DNA of 64,000 nucleotides from Anaerotruncus massiliensis (ex Togo et al. 2026). Its GTDB lineage: Bacteria > Bacillota > Clostridia > Oscillospirales > Ruminococcaceae. Shown in pieces: positions 50,560 through 59,977 of this stretch. The position numbers were made by a program, and so were the translations under genes. Numbering within the stretch: the stretch's first letter is position 1; each line of letters opens with the position of its first letter. The DNA is taken from the NCBI RefSeq assembly GCF_900199635.1, contig NZ_LT962687.1, positions 2,965,665-3,029,664 of the forward strand, given 5' to 3'. The notes below the pieces were generated by a model. That model saw only the letters and a list, made by a program, of their open reading frames with translations. It was not told where the DNA came from and made no database searches.

Positions 50560-51846
50560 ATGCGTGAAGTCATTAAGGAAGCGCGCAGCGTCGAGGAGGC
50601 CCTCGACCTCGCCTGCCAGGAATTGGGCGTCGAGCGCGACGCGATCGATTTTGAGATCGTCACCCTGCCCAAGCGCGGCTTTTTGGGCCTGCGCAACACC
50701 CCTGCCAAGGTGCGTGTATTCATCGAGGAGCCCGAGGCCCCCGCGCCCAGGAGGCGGGAGGAGCGCCCTGAGAAAAAAGAAAATACTGGAAAACAACAGC
50801 GGCAGGAGCCCCGCCGGGAGCCGAAAAAACAGGAGCCCCGCGCGGAAAAGCCCGCCCCCAAAGCGGAGGCGAAGCCGGAGCAGGCCGCCGAGCCGAAACC
50901 GGAAAGCAAGCCCGAGCCCGCCGAGCCGCAGCCGCCGCTGGAGTTTGTGGCCGCGGACACGGTCGAGGGTAAGGCGCGCACCGCCGCCGACTATGTCAAG
51001 TCGGTGCTGGCTGAGATGGGTGTCGCGGCGGAGATCTCCGTGGCGTTTACCGATAACGGCATCGTCATGCGGCTGTCGGGCGAGGGGCTGGGCGTCATCA
51101 TCGGACGCCGCGGCGAGACGCTCGACGCGCTGCAATACCTCTCCGGGCTGGTCGCCAACCGCCAGGAGGGCGACTACATGCGCGTGACGATCGATTCGGG
51201 CAACTACCGCGAAAAGCGGGAGCGCACGCTGCAGCAGCTTGCGCGCAAGCTCTCCGCCTCCGCGGTCCGCTATGGGAGGCCGTCGACCCTCGAACCGATG
51301 AACCCCTATGAGCGCCGCATCATCCATTCGACCGTTTCGGGGATCGAAGGCGTGACCTCCTCCTCCATCGGGGAGGAGCCCAACCGCCGCGTGGTCATTT
51401 CCCCGACCAACCCGCGCCCGCAGCAGCGGGGCGGAAAAGGCCGCGGCCCGCGTCCGGGCGGCGCCGGCGGAAGCCGACCGCCCCGCAGGGACGGACGGCC
51501 CGGCGAGGGACGTCCGCGTGACGACAGGCCCCGCGACGACAGGCCCCGCGACGACAGGCCGAGGGACGACCGCCCGCGCGACGACCGCCGCGGAGGGGAC
51601 AGGCCCCCCCGCAGGGACGGGTTCCGCAGCGACCGCGGCCCGCGCCGGGACGGCGCGCCCCGTGAGAGCGTCAAGCCGACCCCGACCGATGTGGACCGCG
51701 AGTACATGAAGGAGCTTGAGCGGGAGCCCGAGCACTATGTGAAGCCGGATTCCTCCGAGCAGGCCGCGCAGCCGCGCAGCGAACCCGCGCGCCCCGCCGC
51801 CCGCGTTGAAGAGGATCTGCCGCTCTACGGCAAGATCGACCTGTAA
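50560..51846 (+). CDS. jag: RNA-binding protein KhpB/Jag with long disordered linker and RD-rich tail
   Basis: 428 aa from ATG 50560. Jag_N at 1-55 (MREVIKEARSVEEALDLACQ), a P/E/K-rich linker at 60-130, KH domain (GIVMRLSGEGLGVIIGRRGE then TLDALQYLSGLV) and R3H (NPYERRIIHSTVSGIEGVTS). After R3H, where most homologues end, an extra 140 residues hold GKGRGPRPGGAGG and five or more RPRDD repeats (about 318-344). The tail resembles RG/RD-rich RNA-binding disorder and is encoded by a 15-bp tandem repeat at 51511-51592. Confidence 0.93.
   Translation: MREVIKEARSVEEALDLACQELGVERDAIDFEIVTLPKRGFLGLRNTPAKVRVFIEEPEAPAPRRREERPEKKENTGKQQRQEPRREPKKQEPRAEKPAPKAEAKPEQAAEPKPESKPEPAEPQPPLEFVAADTVEGKARTAADYVKSVLAEMGVAAEISVAFTDNGIVMRLSGEGLGVIIGRRGETLDALQYLSGLVANRQEGDYMRVTIDSGNYREKRERTLQQLARKLSASAVRYGRPSTLEPMNPYERRIIHSTVSGIEGVTSSSIGEEPNRRVVISPTNPRPQQRGGKGRGPRPGGAGGSRPPRRDGRPGEGRPRDDRPRDDRPRDDRPRDDRPRDDRRGGDRPPRRDGFRSDRGPRRDGAPRESVKPTPTDVDREYMKELEREPEHYVKPDSSEQAAQPRSEPARPAARVEEDLPLYGKIDL
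51511..51592 (+). repeat. 15-bp coding tandem repeat in jag
   Basis: Units of the form CGCGACGACAGGCCC encode RPRDD; the copies are near identical at DNA level, so the number may vary between strains. Confidence 0.8.
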
Positions 51847-51861
51847 CACCGATTCTGACTG

Positions 51862-51889
51862 CGAGGAGGTTTCACGTGAAACCTCCTCG
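51862..51889. promoter_or_regulatory. parS-like site 1 in an extended 28-bp palindrome
   Basis: Core GGTTTCACGTGAAACC (51868-51883) differs from consensus TGTTTCACGTGAAACA only at the outer bases. Perfect symmetry continues for 6 bp on each side. Lies between jag and mnmE. Confidence 0.75.
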
Positions 51890-51940
51890 TTTGCACGTTC
51901 CGACCATTTTCATGACGGCCGCGGGCCGGGAGGAGACAGG

Positions 51941-53311
51941 ATGCAGAGCATGGATACGATCGCGGCGGTCGCGACGCCGCTGGGGACCGGCGGGATCGGC
52001 GTGGTGCGCCTGTCCGGCCCCGAGGCCGCGGCGGTCGCGGACCGCGTGGTCCGGCTGGCCGGGGAAAAGACCGTGGCCGGGATGAAAGGGTATACCTGCG
52101 CCTATGGGCGGGCGGGCGACGCGGATGGGGAGATCGACGAAGCGGTCGTCACCCTCTTTCGCGCGCCGAGGAGCTTCACGGGGGAGGAGGTCGTCGAGAT
52201 CGCCGTCCACGGCGGCGTCTACCTCGTCAACCGTCTTTTGCGCGCCTGCGTTGCGGCGGGCGCGCGACCCGCGCTCGCGGGGGAGTTTACCCGGCGCGCC
52301 TTTTTGAACGGCAAGCTCGACCTGACGCAGGCGGAGGCGGTCGCCGACCTCATTTCCGCCGAGGGGCGGCAGGCGGCGCGCGCCGCGCTGAGCGCGCGGG
52401 ACGGGGCGCTCTACCGCCGGGCCGAAGCCGTGGCGGACGCCCTCACCGGCTACGCCGCCCACCTGGCCGCGTGGATCGACTATCCAGAGGAGGAGATCGC
52501 CGAGGTGGACCCGGCCGAGCTGGGCGGGGGACTGCGCCGCTGTGAAGACGACCTGGCGGGGCTGCTCGGCACCTACGACACGGGGAGGATCATCCGGGAG
52601 GGGATCTCCGCCGCGATCGTCGGGCGGCCGAACGTGGGCAAGTCAACCCTGATGAACCTGCTCGCAGGGCACGCCCGGAGCATCGTCACCGAGATTGCGG
52701 GGACGACGCGGGACATCGTGAGCGACACGATCCGTTTGGGGGAGATCGTGCTGCACCTGTCGGATACGGCAGGCATCCGCGGCACCGACGACCCGGTGGA
52801 ACGCGCGGGGGTGGACCTCGCGGTCGGGGAGCTTGCGCGGGCGCAGCTCGTGCTGGCGGTCTTCGACGGCTCGGACGCGCTCGATGAAAACGACCTGCGC
52901 GTGATCCGCTGCTGCAAGGACGCGGTCTGCATCGCCCTCGTGAACAAAAACGACCTGCCCCAGCGGCTGGATATGGAGGTCATCCGGGAGAATTTCGCGC
53001 ATGTTGTGACGCTCTCGGCTAAGTCGGCGGAGGGGGCGGACGCGCTGAAAAAAAAGATTGAGGAGCTCTTTCTGCTTGAGCGTTTCGACCCTTCGGCGGC
53101 GGTGGTCGCCAACGAGCGCCAGCGCGCCGCCGTGGCGGACGCGCTGGCGGAGGTGCGCGAGGCGGCGGACGCGCTGGAAGCGGGCGTCTCCTACGACGCG
53201 GTGTGCGTCTGCATCGAGCGCGCGGTGGACGCGCTGCTCACGTTGACGGGCAGGCGCGCAACGCAGGAGGTCGTCGACCAGGTTTTTTCCCGCTTCTGCG
53301 TCGGAAAATAA
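51941..53311 (+). CDS. mnmE: tRNA modification GTPase MnmE
   Basis: 456 aa from ATG 51941 (GGAGGAG). TPLGTGGIGVVRLSG start, G1 GRPNVGKSTLMN, G2/G3 TTRDIV and DTAGIR, G4 NKND and the C-terminal FCVGK with its essential Cys. With MnmG it adds the aminomethyl group to wobble U34. Confidence 0.97.
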   Translation: MQSMDTIAAVATPLGTGGIGVVRLSGPEAAAVADRVVRLAGEKTVAGMKGYTCAYGRAGDADGEIDEAVVTLFRAPRSFTGEEVVEIAVHGGVYLVNRLLRACVAAGARPALAGEFTRRAFLNGKLDLTQAEAVADLISAEGRQAARAALSARDGALYRRAEAVADALTGYAAHLAAWIDYPEEEIAEVDPAELGGGLRRCEDDLAGLLGTYDTGRIIREGISAAIVGRPNVGKSTLMNLLAGHARSIVTEIAGTTRDIVSDTIRLGEIVLHLSDTAGIRGTDDPVERAGVDLAVGELARAQLVLAVFDGSDALDENDLRVIRCCKDAVCIALVNKNDLPQRLDMEVIRENFAHVVTLSAKSAEGADALKKKIEELFLLERFDPSAAVVANERQRAAVADALAEVREAADALEAGVSYDAVCVCIERAVDALLTLTGRRATQEVVDQVFSRFCVGK

Positions 53312-53339
53312 ATGGCTTTTTGTTTAAACAAAAATTTTC

Positions 53340-53690
53340 GTCCACCTTTTATAAAAGGTGGCGGGTGAGCCGCCGGACGAGGTCCGGCGGCGAGGGCGGA
53401 GCCCTCACTTGGGCCCGCAGGCCCTGCTTCAGGCGCATTTTGGGGGCTTGGGGGCCTTTTGCAAGAGAAAAGGCCCCCCATGGCGCGCCCGCGGGCGCGC
53501 CTTCCCCGCGCTGGGCAAAGACGAGGAGGCCGTGGGGCGGTTCCCCGGCGGGAAACCGCCCCACGGCAAACGCCTCTTTTTCTCTTGTAAAAAGGGGCCG
53601 AAAAATACGCCTGAAGGATGGGGCGTTCCGCGCCTGCGGGCGCGGCAAGGGCGGGCTTTTGAAAAAGCCCCCCTTGACCCCGAAAACTTT
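53340..53690. repeat. Repeat of second family in the mnmE-mnmG gap
   Basis: Non-coding 420-bp gap. 53392-53458 matches 35500-35560 inverted. A hairpin CGTGGGGCGGTT/AACCGCCCCACG lies at 53531-53569. Two inverted copies of a CTTTTGCAAGAGAAAAGG-like stretch (53455-53476 and 53572-53595) would pair into a long stem enclosing it. Confidence 0.65.
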
Positions 53691-53733
53691 CGCGATAGAA
53701 GAGTCCGAATTTTAAGAGAAGGGAGGGGTTTCA

Positions 53734-55617
53734 ATGGAATACCGGGCAGGCGGCTATGACGTCGCCGTGATCGGCGCGGGACACGCGGGCATCGAGGCCG
53801 CGCTCGCAGCCGCGCGGCTTGGCGCGCGCACTGTGCTCTTTACCATGTCCCTCGACGCGATCGGCAACATGCCCTGCAACCCCTCGATCGGCGGCACTGC
53901 GAAGGGGCACCTCGTCCGGGAGATCGACGCGCTCGGCGGCGAAATGGCTAAGGCCGCCGACGCCACCTTTATCCAGTCCCGGATGCTAAACCGCGGCAAG
54001 GGTCCGGCGGTCTACAGCCTGCGCGCGCAGGCCGACCGCAAGCAGTATCACCTCTATATGAAGCGCGCGCTCGAATACCAGGAAAACCTCGACCTCAAGC
54101 AGGCCGAAATCGTCGATATCCGCGCGGAGAACGGCCGCGTGTCCGCCGTCGTCACCGCGCTGGGCGCGGTCTACGGGGTGAAGGCCGCCGTGCTCTGCAC
54201 CGGCACCTACCTGCGCGGCAAAATCTTTGTGGGGGAGTACGCCGCTGAGAGCGGACCGGACGGGATGCATGCGGCGGGCCCGCTCTCCGATTCCCTGCGG
54301 GCGCTCGGCCTCCCGCTCCGCCGCTTCAAGACCGGCACCCCCGCGCGGGTTGACCGCCGTTCGATCGACTTTTCCAAGACTCAGCCGCAGGAGGGGGACG
54401 ACCCGATCACCCCCTTCTCCTTTGAGACCGACCCGGCGGGCCTCCAAAACCGCGCGGTCTGCTACATGGCCTACACGAACGAGCGCACCCATGCCGTCAT
54501 CCGCCAAAATCTCCACCGTTCCCCCCTCTATGGTGGAATGATCGAGGGGATCGGGCCGCGCTACTGCCCGAGCATCGAGGACAAGGTCGTCCGCTTTGCC
54601 GACAAGACCCGCCATCAGCTTTTCATTGAGCCGATGGGGCTGGATACCAATGAGATGTATTTGCAGGGGATGTCCTCGTCGCTGCCCGAGGAGGTGCAGG
54701 TCGCGCTCTACCGCACGATCGACGGCTTTGAAAAGATACAGATCATGCGCAACGCCTATGCGATCGAGTACGACTGCATCGATCCGACCTGCCTTTGCGC
54801 GTCGCTCGAATGCAAAGCGGTCGGCGGGCTCTTCGGCGCGGGGCAGTTCAACGGCACCTCCGGATATGAGGAGGCTGCCGCGCAGGGCCTGGTGGCCGGC
54901 GTGAACGCCGCCCGCCAGACCCAGGGGAAGGAGCCGCTGATTCTCGACCGCGCGAGCTCCTATATCGGCACGCTGATTGACGACCTCGTAATTAAGGGCT
55001 GCAACGACCCCTACCGCATGATGACCTCCCGCTCGGAATACCGGCTGCTGCTGCGGCAGGACAACGCCGACGCGCGGCTGACCTCCATCGGGTATGAGCT
55101 CGGCCTCATCGGGGAGGAGCGCTGGCGGCGGTTCCGGGAGAAGCAGACGCTGATCGAAGGGGAGATCGCGCGGCTGCGGAAAACGTCCGCCGCGCCCTCG
55201 GAGGAACTGAACGGCCTGCTTGTTTCACGTGAAACGGCGCCGATCACCCTTTCGGTACGGCTCGCGGAGCTGCTGCGCCGCCCGCAGGTCGGCTACGCCG
55301 ACCTCGCGCCCTTCGACCCGGAGCGTCCGGGGCTTCCGCGCGACGTGTGGGAGGAAGCGGAGATCACGATCAAATATGAGGGATACATCAAAAAGCAGCT
55401 CGCCCAGGTGGCGCAGATGCGGCGGCTGGAAAACCGCGCGCTGCCCGCCGACATCGATTACCGCGGGATCGGCGGGCTGCGGCTGGAGGCGGCGGAGAAG
55501 CTCGGGAAGATCCGCCCCGTCAACATTGGGCAGGCGTCGCGCATCAGCGGGGTGAGCCCCGCGGATATCTCGGTGCTGCTGATCTGGCTGGAACAGCGCA
55601 GGGGAGGGAAGACATGA
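53734..55617 (+). CDS. mnmG: tRNA uridine-5-carboxymethylaminomethyl modification enzyme MnmG
   Basis: 627 aa. FAD fold VIGAGHAGIEAALAAARLGA; CNPSIGGTAKGHLVREIDAL; the two reactive cysteines region VLCTGTYLRGKI and the C-terminal MRRLENRALPADIDY. Partner of MnmE. It contains a parS-like site (55221-55236) within coding sequence, encoding VSRET. It overlaps rsmG by 4 bp. Confidence 0.97.
   Translation: MEYRAGGYDVAVIGAGHAGIEAALAAARLGARTVLFTMSLDAIGNMPCNPSIGGTAKGHLVREIDALGGEMAKAADATFIQSRMLNRGKGPAVYSLRAQADRKQYHLYMKRALEYQENLDLKQAEIVDIRAENGRVSAVVTALGAVYGVKAAVLCTGTYLRGKIFVGEYAAESGPDGMHAAGPLSDSLRALGLPLRRFKTGTPARVDRRSIDFSKTQPQEGDDPITPFSFETDPAGLQNRAVCYMAYTNERTHAVIRQNLHRSPLYGGMIEGIGPRYCPSIEDKVVRFADKTRHQLFIEPMGLDTNEMYLQGMSSSLPEEVQVALYRTIDGFEKIQIMRNAYAIEYDCIDPTCLCASLECKAVGGLFGAGQFNGTSGYEEAAAQGLVAGVNAARQTQGKEPLILDRASSYIGTLIDDLVIKGCNDPYRMMTSRSEYRLLLRQDNADARLTSIGYELGLIGEERWRRFREKQTLIEGEIARLRKTSAAPSEELNGLLVSRETAPITLSVRLAELLRRPQVGYADLAPFDPERPGLPRDVWEEAEITIKYEGYIKKQLAQVAQMRRLENRALPADIDYRGIGGLRLEAAEKLGKIRPVNIGQASRISGVSPADISVLLIWLEQRRGGKT
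55221..55236. promoter_or_regulatory. parS site 2 inside mnmG
   Basis: TGTTTCACGTGAAACG, 15 of 16 consensus positions. Confidence 0.85.
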
Positions 55618-56330
55618 TTGACAAAAGGATGCTCGCGGAGTATGCGGCCGCGCTCGGGCTTCCGCTCGGGGAGGCCGAGCTGGAGCGGTTCGACCGGTAC
55701 GCGGAGCTGCTCGTCGAGTGGAACGAAAGGATGAACCTCACGGCGATCACCGAGCCGGGGGAGATCGTCGTCAAGCATTTTGTGGACAGCCTGACCCTGC
55801 TCAGGGCGTTCACACCCCCCGTGGGGGCGACCCTGGTCGACGTGGGGACCGGTGCGGGCTTTCCGTCGGTGCCGGTGAAGATCGTGCGGCCCGACCTGCG
55901 GGTCACGCTGCTTGACAGCCTGAATAAACGGCTGGTTTTTCTGAGGGAACTGTCCGGCGCGCTCGGGCAGGAAGAAAACGTTTGTGTCCATGCGCGCGCC
56001 GAGGAGGCGGGCAGGCAGCCCGGACACCGGGAGCAATATGCGCTTGCGACCGCGCGGGCGGTGGCGCACCTGCGGGAGCTGAGCGAATACTGCCTGCCGC
56101 TGGTGCGGGTAGGCGGCATGTTCGCGGCGCTCAAGGGGGGCGACGTGGACATGGAGCTGGAGGAATCCCGCAGGGCGGTGGAGCTTCTGGGCGGGAAAAT
56201 CGACCGGATCGAACGGCTGGTTCTGCCGGATGGAAGCCGCAGGACGATTATCTGCGTCAAGAAAATATCGCAGACCTCGACAAAATATCCACGTCCGCAC
56301 GCGAAAATGGCAAAAAATCCGCTGGCCTGA
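55614..56330 (+). CDS. rsmG: 16S rRNA (guanine-N7) methyltransferase RsmG
   Basis: 238 aa. WNERMNLTAITEPGEIVVKH and the SAM loop LVDVGTGAGFPSVPVKI identify it. Methylates G527; loss gives low-level streptomycin resistance in other bacteria. Confidence 0.95.
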   Translation: MIDKRMLAEYAAALGLPLGEAELERFDRYAELLVEWNERMNLTAITEPGEIVVKHFVDSLTLLRAFTPPVGATLVDVGTGAGFPSVPVKIVRPDLRVTLLDSLNKRLVFLRELSGALGQEENVCVHARAEEAGRQPGHREQYALATARAVAHLRELSEYCLPLVRVGGMFAALKGGDVDMELEESRRAVELLGGKIDRIERLVLPDGSRRTIICVKKISQTSTKYPRPHAKMAKNPLA

Positions 56331-56360
56331 TGTCCCAGGCTGGCGGATTTTGCTTTTTTC
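56314..56360 (+). terminator. Terminator of the rpmH-rsmG series
   Basis: Imperfect stem (AAAATCCGC with GCGGATTTT at the base), overlapping the rsmG stop and followed by TGCTTTTTTC. Confidence 0.7.
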
Positions 56361-56438
56361 TGCGACCGAAATTTCTGGAAATCAGGAATATTTCATGGTA
56401 CCATCTAGTCAAGGACAAACGGAAGGACGTGAAATGCC

Positions 56439-57266
56439 ATGAAGTTTTCAAAACAGCGCACGGTCAACCGGGTCGTCCTGCTGGATGTCAACGAGATCAC
56501 CTCGAGCCCCTACCAGCCGCGCAGGCAGTTTGATCCCAAGGGCATGAAGGAACTGGCCGACAGCATCTCCCAAAGCGGATTGCTCCAGCCGATCACGGTG
56601 CGCCGCACCGAAACGGGGTACGAGCTCATCGCGGGGGAGCGCCGGCTGATGGCCTGCCGGATGCTCCATCTGGACAAGATTCCCGCCATCGTCGAACAGT
56701 TCGACGACGAAAAATCCGCCGTATTTTCCCTGGTGGAAAACCTCCAGCGCAAGGACCTCAACTATTTTGAAGAGGCGGTGGGCATCCAACAGCTGATGCA
56801 GCGGTGCGAAATGACCCAGCAGCAGGTTGCGGAACGGCTGGGCAAGGCGCAGTCGACCGTCGCCAACAAGCTGCGCCTGCTGACCTTCAGCGAACCGCTC
56901 CGCCGCCGGATGCTCGACGCGGGCCTGACCGAACGCCACGCGCGCGCCCTGCTCAAGCTCCCGGATGAGATCACCGTCGCAGCGGCTTTGGAGCATATCG
57001 TGCGGGAGCGCCTAAACGTGGGGGAGACCGAGCGGTATGTGGACGCGCTTCTCGAGCCTGTCGAAGAGCAGGAAGAGCCGCGCAGGGCCACCCGTCTCTT
57101 TATCGTGAAGGACCTGCGCGTCTTTATGAACACGATCTCCAAAGCGGTCTCCACCATGAAGCTGGCGGGCATCGACATCAACACCACCAAGGTCGAGGAT
57201 GAGGAATACATCTGCTATACCATGCGGATTCCCAAAAAGAGCGCTTACCGGACGCACAGCGCCTAA
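56439..57266 (+). CDS. noc: Nucleoid occlusion protein Noc (ParB family)
   Basis: 275 aa. ParB CTPase box GERRLMACRM, VENLQRKDLNYFEEAVGIQQ, and a helix-turn-helix MTQQQVAERLGKAQSTVANK. The gene sits between rsmG and parA, as noc does in Bacillus. It blocks division over the nucleoid. Basic N-terminus MKFSKQRTVNR could be the membrane-contact segment. Could be a second ParB, but position favours Noc. Confidence 0.88.
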   Translation: MKFSKQRTVNRVVLLDVNEITSSPYQPRRQFDPKGMKELADSISQSGLLQPITVRRTETGYELIAGERRLMACRMLHLDKIPAIVEQFDDEKSAVFSLVENLQRKDLNYFEEAVGIQQLMQRCEMTQQQVAERLGKAQSTVANKLRLLTFSEPLRRRMLDAGLTERHARALLKLPDEITVAAALEHIVRERLNVGETERYVDALLEPVEEQEEPRRATRLFIVKDLRVFMNTISKAVSTMKLAGIDINTTKVEDEEYICYTMRIPKKSAYRTHSA

Positions 57267-57360
57267 TTTTCTCCGACGCCAACCACCGCTTGGACGGGCC
57301 GCGTTAACAGCGCGCGGAAGCCGTCCCGGGGCTTGGTCAAATAAATACACGTTTCCCTGC

Positions 57361-57550
57361 AAAGAAACCGCCGCAAGGCGGTTTCTTTGCGTCGCGCAGA
57401 CCGCGCGCTCCGATTGCGGCGATAAGGCGGCGCGACACGCGGAAAGCCGCCGCAAGGCGGTTTCTTTGCGTCGCGCAGACCGTGCGCTCCGATTGCGGCG
57501 ATAAGGCGGCGCGACACGCGGAAAGCCGCCGCAAGGCGGTTTCTTTGCGT
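57361..57550. repeat. 79-bp tandem repeat with hairpin at unit start
   Basis: Units begin at 57368, 57447 and 57526; the first two differ at one base I can see, and the third is cut at 57550. Each begins with CCGCCGCAAGGCGG; at the first copy this is extended to AAAGAAACCGCC-GCAA-GGCGGTTTCTTT (57361-57388), a terminator-like stem suited to noc. Confidence 0.88.
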
Positions 57551-57554
57551 TGCG

Positions 57555-59045
57555 GAAGTTTTGGGTTTGCCGCTCCCTGAGCGGCGGAGGTTGTCGGTGG
57601 CCGGCCGACGGCGGATTTAGATTATCCGCTCAGTGAGCGGCGGAGTTTGTCGGTAGTCGACCGACGGCGGGCTTAGATGTGCCGTTCATGAAGCGGCAGA
57701 GCTGCCGGGTCCCGCCCCGGCAGGCGGCCCTATTTCTTGGCCGCCCAAGAAATAGGGGAAAGAAACCGCAGGGGGCTGCGCCCCCTTGACCCCCGCGCCG
57801 CCTCCGGTTGGCCTTCGGCCAAAGTCGGCGGCGCCCTGCCACGGATCAATGGGCGGGTGTACAACAACCCGCCAGCCACCGCGCCGCGGGCGCAATGCCT
57901 CTGCCGGCGAGTCCCCGGAACCGTACCGGAAGTGCTTTCGGGGAGGCACGGCCGCTTTTGCGTGGCGCGCAGCGCCCACGGGGAGGCGGAAAACTGCGCG
58001 GCTTCGCCGCGCACGCGCGCAGAGCGCGCGAACGCCCGGAACGGGCGTTGTTTTCCGCCGAGTGTCCTTGGCGAGCCATCCGGCTTCGGTCGTTGGGAGC
58101 GCAAGGCGCACGTCAGTTGCGGCCCCTGCCCGCAACTGACCCCGCGATCGGTCAAGCCGATGCGCGTGCGCCTCACGGGCGGAGGGTCAGCGACCCTCCC
58201 CCGTGTGCCCCCACTCGGCAAGTTCGCCGCACCGTTGTTTCCATCGTTGGGTGCGCCCGCAACCTGAATTGAGCCTTCAGCTAGTGTACCCGTGGGGAGC
58301 GGCGGTAGCCTGCGGGTTATGGCAAGGTACTCCCGGGGGATACCGCTTAAAGTTCCGTCCCGCAGGGCCGGGTCCGCGTAGCGGACTCAAGCCGGGGTCG
58401 CGGGGCGGAGCGCCCGCGACTGCGGTCCGCAGACCGCGTTTCGGAGGCCAACCGCCGAAGGCGGCTCTTAGGCCGGAGATCGGCCGTCGCGCGTAGCACG
58501 CTCCGGGCGTAGCCCGGGCAGGCCGCCCAAGGCGGAAGTCCCCTTGAGCGCCCTTCTTCCGCCGACTTCTTGGGTGCGCAAGAAGTCGGCCCGCCTGCCG
58601 GGGCGGGACCCGGCGATTCCTGCCGCCAAAGGCGGCACATCTGAAGCGCCCCGAAGGGGCGCGAAAAAAGCCTTCCGTCTCCCGGGCGGAACATCTAATA
58701 AGAAGCCCCGCCGGGAACAGCGCGGCAAATCCAAAACCACCGCCGGGGCGGGACCCGGCTAAAACGCGCTGCCCGGCTTCGCCGGAGCGCCGCTGCGCGG
58801 CGACGCGCATTCAAAGGGGCTTACGCCCCTTTGTATTCCCATAGAGGAACTGCCTGCGGCAGAATCTCTTACAAGGTGCGCCCTGTAGGGGCGCGAAAAA
58901 AGCCTTTGACCCCAGGACGGAAAATCGAAAACCGGAGCGCGGCGGAACGCGCTCGTGATTCTTGCCGCCCACGGGCGGCAATTCCCGTCTAAGCCCCGCC
59001 GGGAGCGGCGCGGCAAGCTCCGCCGCTCCCGAGCGGCACCTCCCC
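57555..59045. repeat. Mosaic palindromic repeat element C (no gene)
   Basis: 1.5 kb between noc and parA without a credible gene. 57555-58090 carries the modules of element A in reverse order and strand; 58110-58215 is the module also at 14775-14905; 58235-58345 matches 8674-8770 inverted; 58355-58545 and 58550-58620 match 9105-9300 directly; 58938-58988 matches 8546-8605 inverted. So the left and right halves face each other. Hairpins include 57738-57758 and 58562-58586. Confidence 0.8.
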
Positions 59046-59048
59046 TCC

Positions 59049-59064
59049 TGTTTCACGTGAAACA
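59049..59064. promoter_or_regulatory. parS site 3, perfect consensus
   Basis: TGTTTCACGTGAAACA, 16 of 16, about 130 bp upstream of parA. Confidence 0.95.
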
Positions 59065-59120
59065 CTCCGGAGGGCAAAACCCCGCGGAGGGGCTGGGGAA
59101 TTTTTGTCGCAGATTGCCCT

Positions 59121-59148
59121 TTTAAAGCCGCCTGAATTATGCTATAAT
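59121..59148 (+). promoter_or_regulatory. Promoter of the parAB operon
   Basis: TATAAT at 59143-59148 with TTTAAA at 59121-59126 (16-bp spacer). Confidence 0.6.
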
Positions 59149-59196
59149 CATAACCGTTATGAAATCAGCGGACAAGCCGGGTAAATGGAGGCAAAA

Positions 59197-59973
59197 ATGG
59201 GCAAAATCATTGCAGTTGCGAACCAGAAAGGCGGCGTCGGAAAGACGACCAGCGCGGTCAACTTGACGGCGGCGCTCGGCGCGCGCGGATATAAGGTGCT
59301 GCTGGTCGACGTGGACCCGCAGGGGAATTCCACCTCGGGACTGGGCGTCAACAAGCGCGACCTCAAGCATTCCACCTATGATCTGATGGTCGCGACGGCG
59401 CAGCCGGCGGAGGTGCTGCGGCACACGCTGTTTGAGAATGTGGATGTCCTGCCCTCCAACATCTCGCTGGCGGGGGCGGAGATCGAGCTCGTCGAGCTGG
59501 ACAACCGCGCGATGCGCCTCAAGACGGCGCTGCTGAAGGTGCGGCAGGATTACGACTTCATCTTTATCGACTGCCCGCCCTCGCTCGGCATCATCACGCT
59601 CAACGCGTTTGCCGCTTGCGACACGCTGCTGATCCCCATCCAGTGCGAATATTACGCGCTCGAGGGCCTCTCCCAGCTCATGGCGACGCTGCGGCAGGTC
59701 AAGCGGCTCTACAATCCCTCGATTGATATCGAGGGGGTGCTGCTCACCATGTATGACAGCCGCCTCAATTTGACGGTGCAGGTCGTGGCGGAACTCAAAA
59801 AATACTTTCCGCAGAAGATCTACCGGACGGTGATCCCGCGCAATGTCCGGCTCTCGGAGGCGCCCAGCTTTGGGCAGCCGGTCATGTATTACGACCGTTC
59901 CTCCAAGGGGTGCGCGGCATACGACGAATTGGCTGAGGAATTCCTCAGGAAGAACCAGAGGGATAGGGGGTAA
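59197..59973 (+). CDS. parA: Chromosome partitioning ATPase ParA/Soj
   Basis: 258 aa from ATG 59197 (GGAGG 6 nt upstream; an in-frame ATG at 59185 overlaps it). Deviant Walker [27 protein letters not shown] and IDCPPSLG. Drives segregation with ParB and regulates DnaA. Confidence 0.96.
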   Translation: MGKIIAVANQKGGVGKTTSAVNLTAALGARGYKVLLVDVDPQGNSTSGLGVNKRDLKHSTYDLMVATAQPAEVLRHTLFENVDVLPSNISLAGAEIELVELDNRAMRLKTALLKVRQDYDFIFIDCPPSLGIITLNAFAACDTLLIPIQCEYYALEGLSQLMATLRQVKRLYNPSIDIEGVLLTMYDSRLNLTVQVVAELKKYFPQKIYRTVIPRNVRLSEAPSFGQPVMYYDRSSKGCAAYDELAEEFLRKNQRDRG

Positions 59974-59977
59974 GGCA

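Noticed and set aside
57368..57550. CRISPR array
   Set aside because: The 79-bp units abut with no variable spacers and no cas genes are present.
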